Source of the DNA: Persicaria tinctoria
Taxonomy: Eukaryota > Streptophyta > Magnoliopsida > Caryophyllales > Polygonaceae
Direction: 5' to 3'
DNA: 64,000 bases
Assembly: GCA_037127255.1 (NCBI GenBank)
Contig: JBANSL010000004.1
Location: 2,046,001 to 2,110,000, forward strand
The notes under the pieces were generated by a model that saw nothing but the letters and a program-made list of their open reading frames with translations, did not search any database and was not told the DNA's origin. This document shows, one piece after another, positions 48,745 to 59,319 of this stretch (position 1 is the first letter of the stretch; the number at the start of each line of letters is the position of its first letter). A program made the position numbers and the translations under genes.

Positions 48745-49015
48745 GAAAGAGCACACTTTTCATCTAAAGCGTTCTTATTATTAAGCACGGTTTGGAAAAA
48801 AATGTGCTAAAACTTTTTTTAGCACACTTCAATTGAAGCGTTCTTATAATTGGTCGTATGGTAATTTTAAGAACGCTTCAACACAAAACCGTGCTTAAAA
48901 TATGAGATCACGGTTAAATAGTAAGTGTGCTTGTTTGGAAGCGCACTCACTATAAGCATAGTAACTCAGTAAGAGAAGTGTGCTCCCATGCATTAAATAA
49001 GCGTGCTCTGGTCCC
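48745..49015. repeat. CACTA subterminal repeats, right
   Basis: Several copies of AAGCACGGTTT, AAGCGTTCTTAT and GTGTGCT mirror the left array at 40190-40900. Confidence 0.7.
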
Positions 49016-49034
49016 CCTTTTTGTACTAGTGTGT

Positions 49035-49991
49035 GATCCGCCGGTTAAATTGAATTTCAGCTTGATTACCGATGGACGGTTTTTAGTCGCGTTAATCGTA
49101 TCAAAATAAATTCGAACCTACCTAACTAATGTAGTGTAGTAAGCACGAGTCGATCCCACAGAGAATCAAGTTATTCCTAAGTAGTGTCTATTTACCAATT
49201 AAGAGAATAAAAGGGGGTTTTGATGATTGAGAATAAGAAAGAAAACAAAATAAACTATAAACAAGTTAACGGAGATAACAATTAGGAAGATAGTTTCATC
49301 TACAAATATCCACTTTAATTTGACCGGTTGATCCTTGATTCTCCTTCAAGTTCTCTTTTCATCCTATTATTGTTCATGTCCTGATCTTGTGTAAATTACT
49401 AGTTCTACGAGTCCTAGTAACCCTTACTAATTAGATAACCCTAACACGGTCAAGATTCAACCTAATAGTAGCATTAAGATTAAGGATTAACCAGGATACA
49501 TGCAACATCAAGCTACGAGTCAGCATTCAACATATAATTGATTCTCTACACACCAGTTTAGTTCTACGAGTCCTAAAAAGGCATGATTGCTACTATGGAT
49601 TAAGGTTCGCTACGAGGAATCTACAAAATCCTAGCAATAATCTCAACTAGTTGTACGGACTAGAAGAAATTAACAATTTTCGCAAAATAATCAATACGAA
49701 TCAATAGGAATAGAATAGGAATAGAAATCTCACAACTTTATCAAACCAAAGCTTCAATTCATAGACGAAACGGAAGAGTTTAGATCTCCATAAAAATAAG
49801 ACAAAACACCATTGGGGTTAGAATTGAACTAAATACAGTCGGCCGGCTCTCAATGTCGGCTACGGTAAGTCACACCTCCTTGGTGCACCGTATGAATGTA
49901 TGTATATATAATCTATCCTAATATTTCTAACTAACTTATATCTAAAATATAATAATAATAATAATAATAACATATATGAAAGTTGCAAGCC
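49035..49991. other. Unassigned repeat-like DNA
   Basis: No gene is seen. The phrase GTAAGCACGAGTCGATCCCAC at 49139-49159 and repeated TACGAGTCCTA phrases look like a common plant repeat, but I could not define ends. Confidence 0.35.
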
Positions 49992-49999
49992 CGCATGAG

Positions 50000-50765
50000 T
50001 AGGGCTGGCTGGAAATGGGGGACGGGTATCCAATTCACCCGTTTCACCCGCATTTTTTTTGCGGGTGAAAATCCGCAAAAAGCGGGTGACGGATGATGCG
50101 GGTGACGGGTGAAGTGGGTGGCGGGGCGGGTATGGATGATGATTTTTAACCCAATACCCGCTCCAATAACCCGCCCCATAACCCGCTCCATTAACCCGCA
50201 CCAATAATCATCCAATAAGAATCCAATAATCCAATTAAACATATCATTTTACTTTTCTACCCCTTAAAAACGCTAAATTTATTTGTTTTGATATCACTTC
50301 CTCACATTAATTTTATATTGTGCTTTTATAGCTGTGTTTATAATGTTAGAAAATTCCGTAGTTAACTTGAAAATTAGATTGCGTAGTTAATCCAAAAATG
50401 TTTCTATATTGTGATATTATTGAGAATAGTCTCATTATTTTTTATTTTATAAGTTTTATATTTTCCACGTATTGTTAAATTAGAAGCCGAAATATTTTCT
50501 ATTTTATTTGTTATGTATACTTCACGTATTTTTAAACCCGAACTTGATATGTTAGTATGTTTTTTTATAAGGAAAAAATTTCCTATAATGTTTTAAAATA
50601 AAAATAATTAGTTTTCTTATTGGATATCCAATAATCACCCGCACCACCCGCTCACCCGCACGGGTTGGATGCGGGTGATGGAGCGGGGCGGGTGAAGATT
50701 TATACCCGCGAGGCGGGTGATGGAATGGAGATTTTCACCCATAACCCGCCCCATTTCCACCCCTA
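50000..50765. mobile_element. hAT-like non-autonomous element with GC-rich ends
   Basis: The 766-bp element has ends TAGGGCTGG...AAATGGGG and CCCCATTTCCACCCCTA, with an 8-bp duplication CGCATGAG at 49992-49999 and 50766-50773. About 170 bases at the left and 130 at the right are packed with GCGGGTGA and ACCCGC repeats; the middle is AT-rich. An 8-bp target and TAGGG-type ends indicate hAT. Confidence 0.85.
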
Positions 50766-50773
50766 CGCATGAG

Positions 50774-51129
50774 TCATGATTCCTTCCGCCTCCTTCCATC
50801 GGCCCAAACGCGTAACCGGCCCTTCTTGCTTATAATTTATAAAATGGTCCCAACCTCCAATTTCATACGATCCAACTCGAAAATACCTGAAATATATAAA
50901 AGCACTAGTGTAGACTCCGAAAATCAAATAATACAAATTAACTATAAAATATGCACGAAAATAAGCTAATATAATAGACAATTATACGACTAAAATAGAC
51001 CCTATCAAATTACCAATAATTGTGAGCAAAGTAATTGCATATTGAGATTTTAGAATATGTTTGGACATATATATATACATTACAATATACACGATGAATT
51101 GAACCAATTGATAGATAATCGCCTCACGT
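50774..51129. other. Intergenic DNA, no gene seen
   Basis: AT-rich sequence between the hAT-like element and duplicated block B. Nothing recognisable. Confidence 0.4.
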
Positions 51130-51603
51130 ACACTCATGATAACTCTTAACTCAAAACAAAAAATAAGAGAAACAAAGACACTAATTGTATGTAATGTCTA
51201 TATATAATGTAGCAAACTAAAAATCCCATTGCTAAAATAAAGGGGTAAAAACACTAGTTTGAATTTTTGGAGATTGATTTTGTATTTAATTTGAAGCTAT
51301 AAGGTATATTTTAGATATGTTTTTTTTTTATGATGAGAAAACCTAATGCGTGATTATTTTGTAGAACTACTAGGCAGTGTTGTAGGTCCGATCTTGCTTA
51401 CGTTCTTCAAAACTCAACTTTTTTGATTGAATCAAAACGACAAAACCCACCATTTGGTGACAAACCTAATGTATCGATTTTTATTTTGACGGGTAGATCT
51501 TTGAACCACATTTTATTTTGTATGCAAATGCAATCTACTTTCACTTTGAGCATGCAGTACACTGTGACATAAAGTATTGCAAGGAAGTAAGATTAGTATT
51601 GTG

Positions 51604-52188
51604 TAGGGGTGGGCGCGGGACGGGACGGGATGGAGGTCGTCCCGCGTCCCGTCCCGCATAATTTTTGCGGGACATGGCGGGACCGGGACGGGCCCGGGAC
51701 GGGACGGGCCTTGTCCCTCGAATAAAAAAAGATTATAAAAATATCAAATTTTCATGTATATATTGCGATTTTCAAAGATGTAATAAATATATATATATCT
51801 ATAATATTTTTTATTTTACAGGTTAATTACACATATATAATATTACTATAATATATTATATTATATCATATATATAATATACTAAATATATACAGTAGTA
51901 TATTATATTATATATATCATATATATAATGAAGTGATGTGTAATGTGTGTACATGTATATAATGCAGTGTATGTGTAATGTGTGTACATCAGTACATGTA
52001 TATAATAATGCAGTATTACAGTGTATGTGTATACAGTAATCTTATATATATATCATTATTATATAGATATGCGGGACGGGACGGGATTTGCGGGATTGGG
52101 AAGGGTCGTCCCGCGTCCCGTCCCGCATGATTTTTGCGGGACGGGACCGGGACGGGACCGGGATTTGCGGGATTTATGCCCACCCCTA
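51604..52188. mobile_element. hAT-like MITE with GGGAC repeats
   Basis: The 585-bp element has inverted ends TAGGGGTGGGC / GCCCACCCCTA and an 8-bp duplication GTATTGTG at 51596-51603 and 52189-52196. Subterminal parts are dense in CGGGACGGGAC; the middle is TA-rich with GTGTAATGTGTGTACAT repeats. The empty site is present in block A near 33930. Confidence 0.92.
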
Positions 52189-52698
52189 GTATTGTGAGTC
52201 GTGACCCTCATTTTAGTAATTTACGTATTTTATTCTTTATACTCATTTTTCAGTTTTAATATACTCATTTTCTTATCTTATTATAATGAAAATTATTAAA
52301 TTATTTTTTATCCAACTTTATTATAAAATTAATGAATGTTTAATTGTTTGTGATATTTAATACATTTCAATGAGATTTTTTAAAAATAAATTAAATAAAC
52401 AATGTAATAAATTATAATTAAGAGAGATTTTTTAATAAATTAAAAAAATGTTACATTTATCCCTTTACATATTTTTTTTAATGATATTTAGTACATTTGG
52501 ATAAGATTTTTCAATTCTATTATACTCATTTTGTTATGACTTCCTTAATTAAAATACAAAATTTATCCAAAAGGCTAAAGGGTTAAACAAAAGGCTAAAT
52601 ACACACTAGGGAGGGCCTTAATTTGTCCATCCTATAATAATCCCTAATTGGGCCAAAAGGCCCATTAATAGTTATAAGTAATTTTATTTGTGGCTGAA

Positions 52699-52845
52699 GA
52701 ACACCAGGATCACCTCTTGCCTGGCTGGCTTGGTTGTTCCACTACAACGCCTCAGGCAGAGGTTCGATTCCTGGTAAGAGATGGAGAGAGAGAGAGAAGA
52801 GGAATGAAGAAGAAAAAAATTTGAGGTATTCTAAAATACCTCTTT
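52699..52845 (+). repeat. tRNA-like repeat, copy 3
   Basis: It is nearly the same as copy 1 at 34300, with B box GGTTCGATTCC and the terminal hairpin GAGGTATT-CTAA-AATACCTC followed by TTTTT. Confidence 0.6.
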
Positions 52846-53330
52846 TTATTAGTTTTTTGGAATATCTAAAACTTTTATTTTCTAATGCAAATGCCATTTT
52901 ATTACTGCAATGACTTGTATAGTATTCAAGGATGTAAGATTAGTATCTCTAATGGTTTTACAGTAAGTTAATCTCTAGCCCAATATGTTTACAAAATTAC
53001 AATGTTGCTGATAGTTTCATAAATATTAACAAAAACATATATATTTTTATAAAAATATCTCTAAATCACATATACACCTTCAATTTAAATACCATTAACT
53101 CATTGAAAATATTTGGCCCAAAGGGTCATTTTTAGAAATTCATTAGCTAAATGTCCACCCTAAATAATTTTTTAGTAATTATCCAGAAATCTTTCATATT
53201 ACCCCTGTCTTCACCCCTGCCTTGTATTTTATTCATATCTCGTTTCATTCCATTCCACCGTGTGTCTTTCTCTCTCGTCCTTCTCAAATCTGAAAATTAG
53301 CCAACCCTTCCAACCACCTATGATGGCGTC

Positions 53331-53489
53331 CCCCTTATTTTTTACTATAAGAAATCCACACTTTGACACCTAAGATTCCGTAACGAGTAGATACTTCCGC
53401 AGAAGCATAATCGATTTTCTTGTTAAATACATTACAAGATGTTTTTCCATACTTTCCGCATTCAGTTCTAGCTATTTCCGCACCTGCTT
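53331..53489 (-). pseudogene. rps3: Nuclear insert of mitochondrial rps3 3' region
   Basis: On the minus strand this piece encodes about 50 residues typical of the C-terminal region of plant mitochondrial ribosomal protein S3: G-A-E-I-A-R-T-E-C, then K-I-D-Y, then [14 protein letters not shown]. It lies exactly where block A has a short unrelated segment (after GGCGTC), so it replaced about 20 bases there. It has no start and is a fragment, presumably captured during break repair. Confidence 0.8.
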
Positions 53490-53990
53490 GCCACCCGCTT
53501 TGAGAGTATCTACGATTGCGACACCTACGATGAGTCGATGACCTAATGTATTGGAAGGAAGTAAGATTAGTATTGTGATTTGTGACCTTCATTTTAGTAC
53601 TTTACGTATTTTATTCTTTATACTCATATTTCAATTTTAATGTACTCATTTTCTTATTAAATTATTATTGATCCAACTTTTTTGTTATAAAATTAATGAA
53701 TGTTAAGACTTAATAGAGATTTTTTAATAAATTAAATAAATGTTAAATTTTAGCCCTTTACATATTTCTTTTATGATATACTCCGTAGTACATTTGGATA
53801 AGATTTTTCAATTCTATTTTACTCATTTTTTTTATGACATCCTTAATTAAAATTCAATTTATCCAAAATAATCCCCAATTGGGCCTACAGGCCCATTAGC
53901 AGCTATAACTAAACTTATTTGTGGCTGAAGACCATCAAATGTCACCCTCCACAAGAATTTTGGAATTTCCGAGCTCCTTAGATTTTGAAC

Positions 53991-54409
53991 TAATCGCTCA
54001 AATTGTATATTAATTATTTATTTGTATAATCACATCGCAATAAAATATATATAAAAATATGCAATATATTGTTATAAAAATTATGTTTTTAATCTATACT
54101 TTAAGATATAACAAGGGGTCTGCAACAAATCAAAGATCAAGCTAAAAATCAAACAACAATAATAAACTGCCAAATAGCAATATACCGGTATTACCCACCA
54201 CCTTAAAATGCTCCGTATTAACACATCATTTATTTAATTCAATCCGATTTTTTTCTCATAATACAAATTTACATTTTATAATTTCCTTAACCAACCAAAA
54301 TTCATTAAATCAAGATTTCCCCTACAAACCAAAAAAAAATCATATAAATTTAATCGAATGTGATAATAAAAAACACACTTCTATTATTTTATAGTCCTCC
54401 AAAGCAAGA
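53991..54409. other. Upstream region of the polygalacturonase gene
   Basis: AT-rich, with no gene. It should contain the promoter, but I can name no specific box with confidence. Confidence 0.4.
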
Positions 54410-56600
54410 ATGAAGAATTACTCATCCCTACTTATTGTCCTCGTCCTCATCCTTGTCGGGTTCTCAGAGCCGACCTCCCTGTCCCCACAGAGCTTCAACG
54501 TGAACGCGTTCGGAGCGAGGGGGGACGGGAGGTGGGACTCGACCAAGGCCTTTTTAGCCGCATGGAAGGCGGCGTGCGGGTCGAAGGCGGCAGCAGAAGT
54601 TTACATACCGAAGGGGAAGTATTCGGTGCAGCCGATGGAGTTCGATGGGCCGTGTACGTGCCCTAAACCGACGGTGAGGATCGATGGGTGGCTGGTGGGG
54701 CCCAAGGACTGGATGGTGATATCGAAGGCGAACCGTTGGATCGGGTTCAGTAGGGTTGAGAATCTGGTGATCCAAGGAGGGACGTTGCTTGGGCGTGGCG
54801 AGTATAATCCTCATTGCCCCTTTGGAGGAAGGGTCGGTACCTTACTATATAAACCCTAATTATTTGCATTTGCATTCATTCATCTCTATAGATAAAATCA
54901 GAATATATAGGATGAATCATGCATATAGAGAAAGTTAGCTAACTTAATACATGTAGGAAAACTATTGAGAAAAATAATATATATGACCATTGTTGGGGTT
55001 TGTGGGTAGAGTCCCACATTGAAAAATAGTTTAAAAGAAAACCAAAATATAATAGGAGGAGAAACCCCTACACAATGACTTAAGTTTTTATGTTAGAAGG
55101 TGGATCTCGACCTTATAACCAAAAACAAAACGTTTTTAATATTCATCCAGATCTAAAAAAAATTATTTTATTGGGGGGAAACTTGAACATATATTTTGGA
55201 TAAAATGTTGCACATTTAGAATATTTTGTATGCATTGTTTTCGTCTAATTGTCTAAATATACATAATTATATCCTCGCATTCTCACTATATATATATATA
55301 TATATAAACTTGACCAAAAATAATATTTAAAAAAAGTTGAGATATATTTAAAGAGAATTAATTTCCTAGTTAATTAGAAACTTCGATCGGTTTGAGCATC
55401 TGATCATAATGCGTTCGGTAATAGATAATCTTTTATTTTCTGACACATTTTTTAAAAAGTTAAAAAAATAATATAAAATATATTTTTTATTCAATTTTAT
55501 ACTTATTGAAAAAACATGTAAGAAACTAAAATGTCATCTATTACTAAATGTTAATTATTTTGTACGTGCAGATGCTGAGTATTTCAGGATCAACCAACGT
55601 TTGGATAAACAACATAACATCAATCCACAGCCAGGGCTTCCACATCTCCCTAGGTGACTCCCAAAACGTCAACATCTTCGGCGCCACCATTATCGCCCCT
55701 GAGGACAGCCCCAACACCGATGGCATTCACGTCGAGAACACCACCGGCGTCACCATCACTAGCTCCTCTTTCCAGACCGGAGACGACTGCATCTCCCTAG
55801 GCCAGGGCTCCCAAAACGTCTGGATCCAAAACGTTTGGTGTGGCCCCGGACATGGTATAAGGTACTCGAAACTCAATGACTTGCGTAACTTCTTACCTGA
55901 TAAGTAATATAATTATATTGTAATGAGCCTAGTGCATACTTATAAAAAAAAATATAATTATATGTTACTTGAATCTTTTTAAATAATTATTTATTAGGGC
56001 TAGACCTCGAGATTTTTAAATAATTACTTTGCCTTATAACTTACATTACAGCATTGGTAGCCTAGCGAATTACCCGGGGGAGTTAGGGGTACGAAACGTG
56101 ACGGTGAAGGACGTTAACTTCAACGGCACGCAAAACGGGTTCCGTATAAAGACGTGGGCCAAGCCGATTAACGTCACCGTTAACGACGTCCATTTCATTA
56201 ACGCCGTCATGGATGACGTCAATAACCCCATACTCATCGACCAGTTCTATTGCCCGGGCGGTGGTTGCGCTTCACAGGTAACAAAAGCAGGCCCAATGGG
56301 CCGGACTTGTTTATTTGGGCCTCGGCCCAATTTTGGAATTTCTATTTGGGCCTTGAATTGTGATCTGTTTGTGGACAGACATCTTATGCAAAAATCAGCG
56401 ATGTAGAGTTTAGCAACATAAATGGAACCTCTGCATCGGATGTAGCCATCAAGTTCGATTGCAACCCGAAGTTTCCGTGCACTGGGGTGTCGGTGCAGGA
56501 CGTTAAGCTGACGCATCGGCCACAGCCGGCTAAGGCGGAGGTCAGTAACGCGTTCGTTCATGCTTCCGGAGTTGTCAAACCAGGCATTGGAAGTACTTGA
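54410..56600 (+). CDS. Polygalacturonase (glycoside hydrolase family 28)
   Basis: Four exons join in frame: 54410-54832, 55572-55861, 56052-56277, 56379-56600, giving 386 residues, normal for plant polygalacturonases. The N terminus is a hydrophobic signal peptide (about residues 1-20) for secretion. All four family motifs are present: N-T-D-G (189-192), G-D-D-C (211-214), G-H-G-I (234-237, the following Ser spans an intron) and R-I-K (269-271); the Asp residues at 191, 212 and 213 are the catalytic acids. The enzyme hydrolyses alpha-1,4 links of pectic homogalacturonan in the cell wall. All introns are GT-AG; the first donor (AGG/GTCGGT) is weak but gives the expected protein. It looks intact. 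Confidence 0.93.
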
Positions 56601-58088
56601 TTTTATTTTTGTTAGATTTGCTTGGGAAATGGTGAGTGTTTGATGAGGTTATAGGATCAATTTTACACATGTTCAAATAGCCAATTGTTTGTATTTGTAA
56701 TGGACATGTATACTTCCATTTTGTAAACTATTGGTTATGTTAGAAATAAGGTGTTAACTATGTAATGGCCAAATATAAATAATTTTTGGTCTCAAATAAA
56801 TGAATAAATATATTTTTCTTTTAAATAAATCTTGTAAACTATTGCTCTCAACTAAGCGAATATTTCCATGCCCTTTTTTTAGGGCAACGACCTTGCAGTA
56901 AGGATTCACTGTGCCGAATCCACTATCTCCACACTGTCTCTCCTCACAAAAAAACTCACCCTAATTTTTTTTTTTAAATTACAGTCATTTTCTTTTTCTT
57001 TTTAATTATGGGGGTGGGGGGAGTGAATTCCAGGGGATGTCCCTTGTGGGACAGCAGATCCCACCCGACGACCTTAATATCATCCCTTTTTTTTTTTGAC
57101 TACTAATATCGTATTTTATTATCTTGATTTGCCAAATCTGTTTTAAAAAAAAAAAAACTCGACATATACTAGAAAATGATGGCAATGCCTTCAAAAAAAA
57201 AAAAAAAAACTCAAGGGCCTTTTGCAGGGTTTTTTTATTGGGCCATCCAAACTTTCTAAAATCTATGAAAATTGTGGAGTAAGTGATCCCCAACTCCCCT
57301 CTTACCTGGTTGGTTATGTTGAGTCTCATCAACGCCACAGGTTGAGGGTTCGAGTCTGGGGAGAAAGAGAGAGAGATCATGAGGTGTGTTTGGATTCCAA
57401 TGTTTATCCCATCGTGGATGAGGTATTCTAAAATACCTCTTTTTTTTTTTAATCCAATTAAAGAGAGTATCTTCATATAAACATAGTGGCTAGTTTTACA
57501 ATGGACATGTAATGTAATCAGAGGTTGCAATTGGGTTGATCAGGAAGTAGTTTCTTGCATTCGAAAAATTAATGTACAGTTTAACTGGATTCGGAACAGA
57601 AGAACAAGTTTCTGATTTAGTTGCATGATTGCATCTTGTAGAAGCTGTGCGTTTGCTTAGCCAAATGCCAGCCAATTGAGTTCAATTGCCTATGTATGCA
57701 TCATCAAACTCAAAAGACCTGCAGCAACATGAGCCATCAATGGTGGTGAAGTAGAAGATTCAAACATAAATGTGTCCTTTGTAAGAACTAGTTTCCTTTT
57801 CATGGATGGATTCAACTAAGTACCTTAGTAAATTGAACTGTTTAGTTTTGCCAAAGGGAATCAATCAATCAATCAATGCATTACATATATGACTAAAGTA
57901 ATAGCACTTATACAGAAGGCTCAACAAACCAGAAATGATGTTAAAACTCCTTTGATGCTTAATTGGAAATACGAGTTTGTTGATCTTTCACTGCAAGTGA
58001 TATATGAACATAACAGCAAAGAAAGAAAACCAGGATTTGGTTACCAGAATTGAAAAATCTGTTGATGAGATAAGAGGTGATGAAATCC
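56601..58088. other. Intergenic DNA between two genes
   Basis: This holds the 3' flank of the polygalacturonase gene, several A and T runs near 57090-57215, a tRNA-like repeat at 57281-57445, and then the 3' flank of the minus-strand fasciclin-like gene. No further gene is seen. Confidence 0.5.
57281..57445 (+). repeat. tRNA-like repeat, copy 4, diverged
   Basis: The B-box-like GGTTCGAGTCT is changed from the other copies and the middle differs, but the terminal hairpin GAGGTATT-CTAA-AATACCTC followed by T10 is perfectly kept. Confidence 0.55.
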
Positions 58089-59084
58089 CTAATGCTTAAT
58101 TGGAGAACTCGCCACTGGAGCTTCTGAGTCGTCCGGCATGGCCAATACCTGTTGAATCCCATGAACAATGAGGCGGTCACCATGATAGAGTTCAGGGAAT
58201 GCAACAGGGACACCGTTCACCAGCACAAGATCACCAGAACGGGTAACATAGATCCAAAATCCCTCCAAGAAAGTGCTCAGAACCGCTCCATCTTCCAAAT
58301 CAGACAGATCGGAGAGAGAGATCTCACAGGGAACGACATGTTGGAGGAACAGAGGCCCCCAGCCCTTCAACTCACCGAGTCTCACCTGTAAAGCCGCATC
58401 AATCGGAGCAAAGACGGTGAACTGAGTATCGTCGTCGTCGAACTGCACCAGCTGCAGATCAAGAAACGACGCCATGGTTGAGAATCCGTTGGATCTCAGT
58501 CTTTCACCAGCCTCTGCAAACAGGCGACCACCATAGAACACCGGACACTCGAAATTAGGGCTCGAAACGGGGCTGCGCGGTGCTAATTCAGGGCTAGGGC
58601 TCAGCGCGGGGCGGAAATCCAGATCGAAGAACTCGTCGACGGCGTATCCTATCAAGATTCCGTCATCGTAGATCGGAGATCCGTCGATCTTGACACCGTT
58701 GATCGAAATTCGATCGTCAGAGGGAAGCGTGGTGACGATCAGCGAGCGATTACGGGAAAGCGTCGGAATCCTCGAGCCGTACGGCAGAGACTGAAGCTCG
58801 TCGAATGAGTAAGCGACGGGAGCGATGTGGAGCTCGATTAATGAGAGCGACGGTTGGCCGGAGTGAAAAAACGCCTCGTCCGACGGCGAAAAGACGGTGG
58901 CGGTGGAGGCGTTTCTTAAGAGAGATTGGTGGATTAGCAGGAGCGTGAGGGACATTGAGATGTATCCCGAATTCGATAGGATTTCTGCAGCGTTGCGAAC
59001 TGTCTCATCTTGGACCGAGTACGAACGAGCGAGAAAAGAGAGAAACGCAACGGAGAGTAAGAGGAAAGCTTTGGAGGACGCCAT
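58089..59084 (-). CDS. Fasciclin-like arabinogalactan protein, two FAS1 domains
   Basis: A single exon encodes 331 residues. There is a signal peptide (about 1-23). A first FAS1 domain spans about 25-155, with T-V-F-S-P-S-D-E-A-F. A Pro/Ser-rich linker (A-L-S-P-S-P-E-L-A-P) at about 160-175 could carry arabinogalactan. A second FAS1 domain spans about 185-318, with F-T-V-F-A-P-I-D-A-A and the closing V-H-G-I-Q-Q-V-L. There is no hydrophobic C-terminal tail, so a GPI anchor is unlikely. This matches the small FLA19-21-like group. Such proteins act in the wall or at the cell surface in adhesion. The start codon at 59084 gives a good signal peptide. Confidence 0.92.
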   Translation of the reverse strand: MASSKAFLLLSVAFLSFLARSYSVQDETVRNAAEILSNSGYISMSLTLLLIHQSLLRNASTATVFSPSDEAFFHSGQPSLSLIELHIAPVAYSFDELQSLPYGSRIPTLSRNRSLIVTTLPSDDRISINGVKIDGSPIYDDGILIGYAVDEFFDLDFRPALSPSPELAPRSPVSSPNFECPVFYGGRLFAEAGERLRSNGFSTMASFLDLQLVQFDDDDTQFTVFAPIDAALQVRLGELKGWGPLFLQHVVPCEISLSDLSDLEDGAVLSTFLEGFWIYVTRSGDLVLVNGVPVAFPELYHGDRLIVHGIQQVLAMPDDSEAPVASSPIKH

Positions 59085-59319
59085 GGATGCTGATTCTCGA
59101 GCTTTCTGAGGGTTACGTTGAAGCCAGATAGAGAAGAGGGGTTTTATATATGCTTCTCTGTTCGTGAGTGGTTTTGGCGGGACTATCCGAAGTTAATCGG
59201 GTATTCGGGTCGAACTAGACGGACTATCCGAAGTTATTCGGGTATCGGGTCGGGTTCAAATCAGCTCTCACCGAATTATCACATCATCATCCCACGCACA
59301 CTGCACACATCGACCAAAA
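59085..59319. promoter_or_regulatory. Divergent promoter region
   Basis: Only 235 bases separate the start codons of the fasciclin-like gene (-) and the YqgF-like gene (+). A direct repeat GGACTATCCGAAGTTAWTCGGGTAT-type phrase occurs at about 59180 and 59220. No clear TATA box is seen for the plus-strand gene. Confidence 0.6.

Larger units (their letters stand above)
40148..49031. mobile_element. CACTA (En/Spm) DNA transposon, non-autonomous
   Basis: The left end is CACTAGTACAAATATAGGGGG and the right end is CCCCCTTTTTGTACTAGTG, with TGT target copies at 40145-40147 and 49032-49034. Both flanks carry subterminal repeats built from AAGCGTGCTTAA and GAACACGGTTT. Longer inverted regions (about 41110-41180 against 48470-48560) lie inside them. 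I see no CACTA transposase, so it is probably non-autonomous. A Copia element is inserted at 43292-48239; without it the element is about 3.9 kb. Confidence 0.9.
51130..53990. repeat. Duplicated block B
   Basis: This is the paralogue of block A (33160-36470). It lacks the SINE and the Harbinger-like MITE of block A but carries a hAT-like element (51604-52188) and a mitochondrial rps3 fragment (53331-53489) that block A lacks. It has no gene of its own. Confidence 0.8.

Noticed and set aside
50763..50981. Short open frames next to the hAT-like element
   Set aside because: Small, overlapping on both strands, no start context or domain; probably chance.
54990..55140. TRIM-like sequence in polygalacturonase intron 1 (TTGGGGTTTGTGG, AGTCCCACATTG)
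   Set aside because: It resembles TRIM LTR sequence, but I could not find a matching end or target duplication.
54410..56600. Polygalacturonase as a pseudogene because single frames end early
   Set aside because: The early stops lie in introns; four exons join in frame with all catalytic motifs.
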